From Penium margaritaceum (Eukaryota > Streptophyta > Zygnematophyceae > Desmidiales > Peniaceae), in contig SZWC01006734.1 in assembly GCA_023375785.1 (NCBI GenBank), positions 69,170 through 131,036 on the forward strand: a stretch of 61,867 nucleotides of DNA, written 5' to 3'. Both the position numbers and the translations under genes were made by a program. Numbering within the stretch: position 1 is the first letter of the stretch; each line of letters opens with the position of its first letter. The notes under the pieces are model-generated. The model was not told the DNA's origin, ran no database searches, and saw only the letters and a program-made list of their open reading frames with translations. Shown one piece after another: positions 59,213 through 61,867 of the stretch.

Positions 59213-61477
59213 CAACAACATGGCCAACCGTTTTCACATGAGCACTTGCTGCATGCTCTCCCTCACCACCACGCCCTGCACCACCACGGCCCCGTCCCCC
59301 ACCCCCACCCTCACCCTCACGCTCACCCTCTCACAGGAGAGCCGATGGGAGAACAAGTGGTGCACCAGCAGGGCCTGTTCCACCCGCACCCCTACCACTC
59401 ACAGCCGCCCGCCCCATCATCCAGCCAGCTCTTCCGCCAGCTGCAGGCAGCAGGCTCCACAGCTTCGCCGGCCAACACTGCCGGCGGAGTGGCAGCGATC
59501 TGGCCGGGCGTTGAGGGTGGCAGTGGCGGCAGTAGCATGCTTGTTCGATCATTTCCAACCGCATCTGGGGCATCCGGCGTGACTGCCGGGTCTGGTGTCA
59601 TGGGAGGAGGTCATGGTGGTGCCTCTGGTCTCCCCTTGTCTGCTGCAGGTCTCATGGCCGGCCAGTCGCACGCCCTCTCCAGCCCCTCACCTTTTCCGCT
59701 GGCATTGCAAGCTCCTAGCCTGCCATCGGCTCTTGCTGCACAGTCCTTCACCCAGTCAGGCCACCGGGCTGCCTTTTCTGCTGCAACACCAGCTGTCCGT
59801 CAAGCAGGAGGAGCAACTGTAGAGTCGGGAGCAGCTGCAGCAGCACCAGCCTCAGCAGCGGGAGGAGGAGGAGGAGGAGGCGACGGAGTAGTGGCGAGAG
59901 CAGGAGCAGCTGGAGGAGACGAGGGAGGCGGTTCTGGAGGAGTCGCAGGAGGGACTGGACGGGCCTCAGAGATGAGGTTTCCTGGCGGCCTTCCGACATC
60001 TAGGGAAGGCTTTGGTTGTGAAGGGCGCTTTGAATCCGAATGGAGCAGGGTCAGTGCGCGCACGGCGGCTCTGGAGCACCACAGCTTCTTAGGCGACTCC
60101 TTCACTCAGTCCCGTGTGCAAGGGCAGGCTCGGTGGGCACAGCAGCCCCCAGTGCAGATCGACCCTCTCCTGGACGGCGGTCGGTCGCATGCAACGCATG
60201 GCACAACGCACGCTTCTGCCACTGCGTTGGGGAAGAATGGCATCGTTGGGAGCGGCCCTGGTGCCGTTGGTCTGGCTAGTGGAGGCAGCAGTAGCACCCC
60301 CGCCAGGGTTGGCCAAGACCTGGACGGTTGGATCCAAGATCCTGCGATCCGGCAGATCGGAGCCCCTGTAGAGATTTCGGCGTCGGATGTCTCCGGTGCC
60401 GGCCTCGGCGTGGCTGTGCCGTCGAGTGTGAGCGCCGTCCCAGCCCACGTGAAGGCCCTGTGGGGAGACAGTAGCGACAATTTTGGGAGCAGCAGCAGTG
60501 GAAGCGGTGGCGGTAGTAGCCGCAGCAGCATCTCTGAAGCCAGTGGTGGTAAGAGCGTGTTGACCTCCAGCGCGTTTAACAGTCGCCCCCCGGCGGACAA
60601 CGTCATCGCCTCCCTTGCAGCCTCGCTGTGGCCTTCCGCGTCCGCATCGACTACGACAACGTCGTCGGTCGGCCCTTCTGCATCCCCGTTTGGAGCACCC
60701 TCAGCCGCATTCTACAGCCGCTCGCTTCTGCATCCGAACGGTGGGCCTGCTGCGCCACCCACCATGGCAGAAGCTGGGAGCAGCAGTGGTGACGTGTTGC
60801 TGCCGCATGTGCAGCAACAGCTGCTACGTATGGCTCTGTGGACGGATAAGGGCAGCAGCCCGGGAAGCTCCGCTGATGGTGAAGGGGGGAAGGTTGACGC
60901 ACCCAGCTCTTCTTCATTTGCACCAGGAGTTCTGGGTGGGACCGGCTTAGGTGGCAGCAGTACAGGGTTTTATGGCAGTATGACTGGGGCAGCAGGTGGG
61001 CTCGGGCTATACAGTAGGCTTGGGCAAGCGGCGGCCACGACCTCTGCCGCTGCTGCGATAGGTCAAGGGGAAGGTCGTGCGTGGTCAGAACATCTGGCGG
61101 CTGGTGCCGCTGCTGGCGGAGGAGTGGACTCGTCTCATGCTGTTGCAGCAGCTCTTCGCCTCCTGCTGCTGGAGGGTACTGGCGACAGCACAGGAAGCAG
61201 CGGCAGTGGCTTGGGCGGTTGTAAGGTCTTTGCTGGTCCTGGCATGGGCGCTGATGAATCTGGCAGCCACGTGCGCCCTGTCGATTCTGCTACTGCTGTT
61301 GCTGCTGCCACTCAGGAGCCAAGCTCCCGGTGGCAGCAGCAACACCAGCAGCAGCAACAGCAGCAGCAGGATCCTCAAATCCCACGGTCCTTGCCCCAGC
61401 AGTTGAATGGCCAGCATGTCTCTTTTCAGAAGCAGCAGGCAGACCAGCATCAGCAGCACCAGCAGCAGCTGCAGCAC

Positions 61478-61509
<32 letters not shown>

Positions 61510-61618
61510 GCAAGACCCTGGTTTACAGGCAGATGCTTTGGGGGCCAGTGGTGCTGCTAGCAACATCGGTGACAAGCGCAGCGAACAACAACATACTCCC
61601 TCCGACGTGTCCCCGAAG
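58844..61618 (+). CDS. First coding exon of a Gln/Ala/His/Gly/Ser-rich protein (partial gene)
   Basis: 925 codons are open from the ATG at 58844. The frame continues to 61660, but a consensus donor (AAG|GTATGT) at 61618/61619 in phase 0 ends the exon more plausibly. The order of composition is: Ser/Gly start; Ala run near residues 50-65; Gln tract about 85-125; His/Pro-rich about 128-175; a long Gly/Ser/Ala region with a few ordered-looking stretches (REGFGCEGRFESEWSRVSA near 385, QDLDGWIQDPAIRQIGAPVE near 492); and a second Gln tract about 830-890. There is no catalytic domain, signal peptide or membrane segment. The pattern is typical of transcription factors or coactivators whose folded domain lies in later exons. 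The family is not recognised. Confidence 0.7.
59162..59209 (+). repeat. (CAG)16 tract encoding polyglutamine
   Basis: Sixteen uninterrupted CAG codons inside a longer mixed CAG/CAA/CAC stretch (about 59094-59220). No TAG occurs, unlike the Gln-rich part of the Copia element. Confidence 0.97.
61330..61515 (+). repeat. Second CAG/CAA-rich tract
   Basis: Two clusters of Gln codons mixed with His, ending about 100 bases before the predicted splice donor. Confidence 0.95.
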
Positions 61619-61825
61619 GTATGTGGTGCATCGGCATGGTTGGCCACGTTTGGGTTGTAGAAAGTGCTGCCCGTTGCACATGCCATGCAGTCATCCCAAT
61701 GGCATTTCATGGCATGCAAGTGCACACTCATGTGGCCCTTTATCGCACACGATGTGTTTTGCTTTTGCATGGCACCAAAGGACAGAGGTTGTTGTGCTTG
61801 GCCACAGCATGTGTGCTCTGCTGTC

Positions 61826-61867
<42 letters not shown>
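61619..61867 (+). other. Start of an intron of the Gln-rich gene
   Basis: Begins GTATGT and continues to the window edge, where a (CT)n run begins. No acceptor is visible before the edge, so the next exon is outside the window. Confidence 0.6.
61829..61867. repeat. (CT)n microsatellite, open at the window edge
   Basis: At least 19 CT units running into the end of the sequence. Confidence 0.97.

Noticed and set aside
58830..59241. Long Ala-rich and Leu-rich frames overlapping the first Gln tract
   Set aside because: Other-frame readings of CAG repeats (GCA, CTG); the 925-codon frame is the long one with a start and splice donor.
60089..60606. Minus-strand ORFs of 119 and 166 codons inside the Gln-rich exon
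   Set aside because: Antisense shadows of a GC-rich coding exon with no motifs.
1..61867. Any CRISPR array, bacterial operon or prophage
   Set aside because: The short direct repeats are subterminal transposon arrays without unique spacers of constant length, and all coding content is eukaryotic.

Overview
This is a repeat-dominated piece of a nuclear genome from the green lineage, most likely a land plant or a streptophyte alga. The signs are a Copia LTR retrotransposon primed by the plant-type initiator-Met tRNA site, a Mutator-like transposase with MuDR, MULE, SWIM and zinc-knuckle parts, short GT-AG introns, and C-to-T decay at CAG sites as expected where CHG methylation exists. I cannot name the species. 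No operons, rRNA or CRISPR are present. Almost all recognisable coding sequence belongs to transposable elements. One host-type gene begins at the right edge.

Layout. 33-1588: complete fold-back element with arms of about 670 bp and a 10-bp target duplication. 2.2-5 kb and 8.8-11 kb: two decayed minus-strand Ty3/Gypsy pol relics, with an unrecognised 242-codon ORF between them. 12.0-21.3 kb: a probable autonomous Mutator-like element. It holds a three-exon transposase on the minus strand (15.6-19.1 kb) and, on the plus strand, two small paralogous Trp/Pro-rich ORFs (12658 and 13079) whose nucleotide differences in the conserved tail are all silent; inverted copies of one terminal module lie at 12.0 and 21.3 kb. 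13.34-14.62 kb: three tandem units of about 425 bp carrying the tail of that small ORF. 19.8-21.9 kb: short tandem arrays, an inverted-pair element and a second fold-back element with a near-perfect hairpin. 24869-32775: full-length Copia element whose gag-pol frame has 25 stop codons, 23 of them TAG at Gln positions. Its 3' LTR holds an AT-rich insertion with GT...AG ends. 33-41 kb and 52-58 kb: AT-rich, no credible genes. 41-43.6 kb and 50.6-51.1 kb: two parts of plus-strand Gypsy relic(s). Between them lie two related minus-strand pogo-like DDE transposase copies (44.5-46.4 and 48.0-49.9 kb). From about 58.2 kb GC content rises, and a 925-codon first exon (58844-61618) encodes a Gln/Ala/His/Gly/Ser-rich protein. 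It is preceded by a short uORF overlapping its start as ATGA and ends in a consensus donor; the gene runs off the window.

How it fits together: the left 58 kb reads as nested element insertions of different ages, the right end as the 5' part of a regulatory-type host gene. The most interesting items are the small protein family inside the Mutator-like element, the systematic CAG-to-TAG decay, and the fold-back elements that share short subterminal arrays with the Mutator-like module. The splice joins, the homology calls on the decayed relics and the taxonomic reading are inferences; the repeats, the hairpins and the stop-codon tally are read directly.
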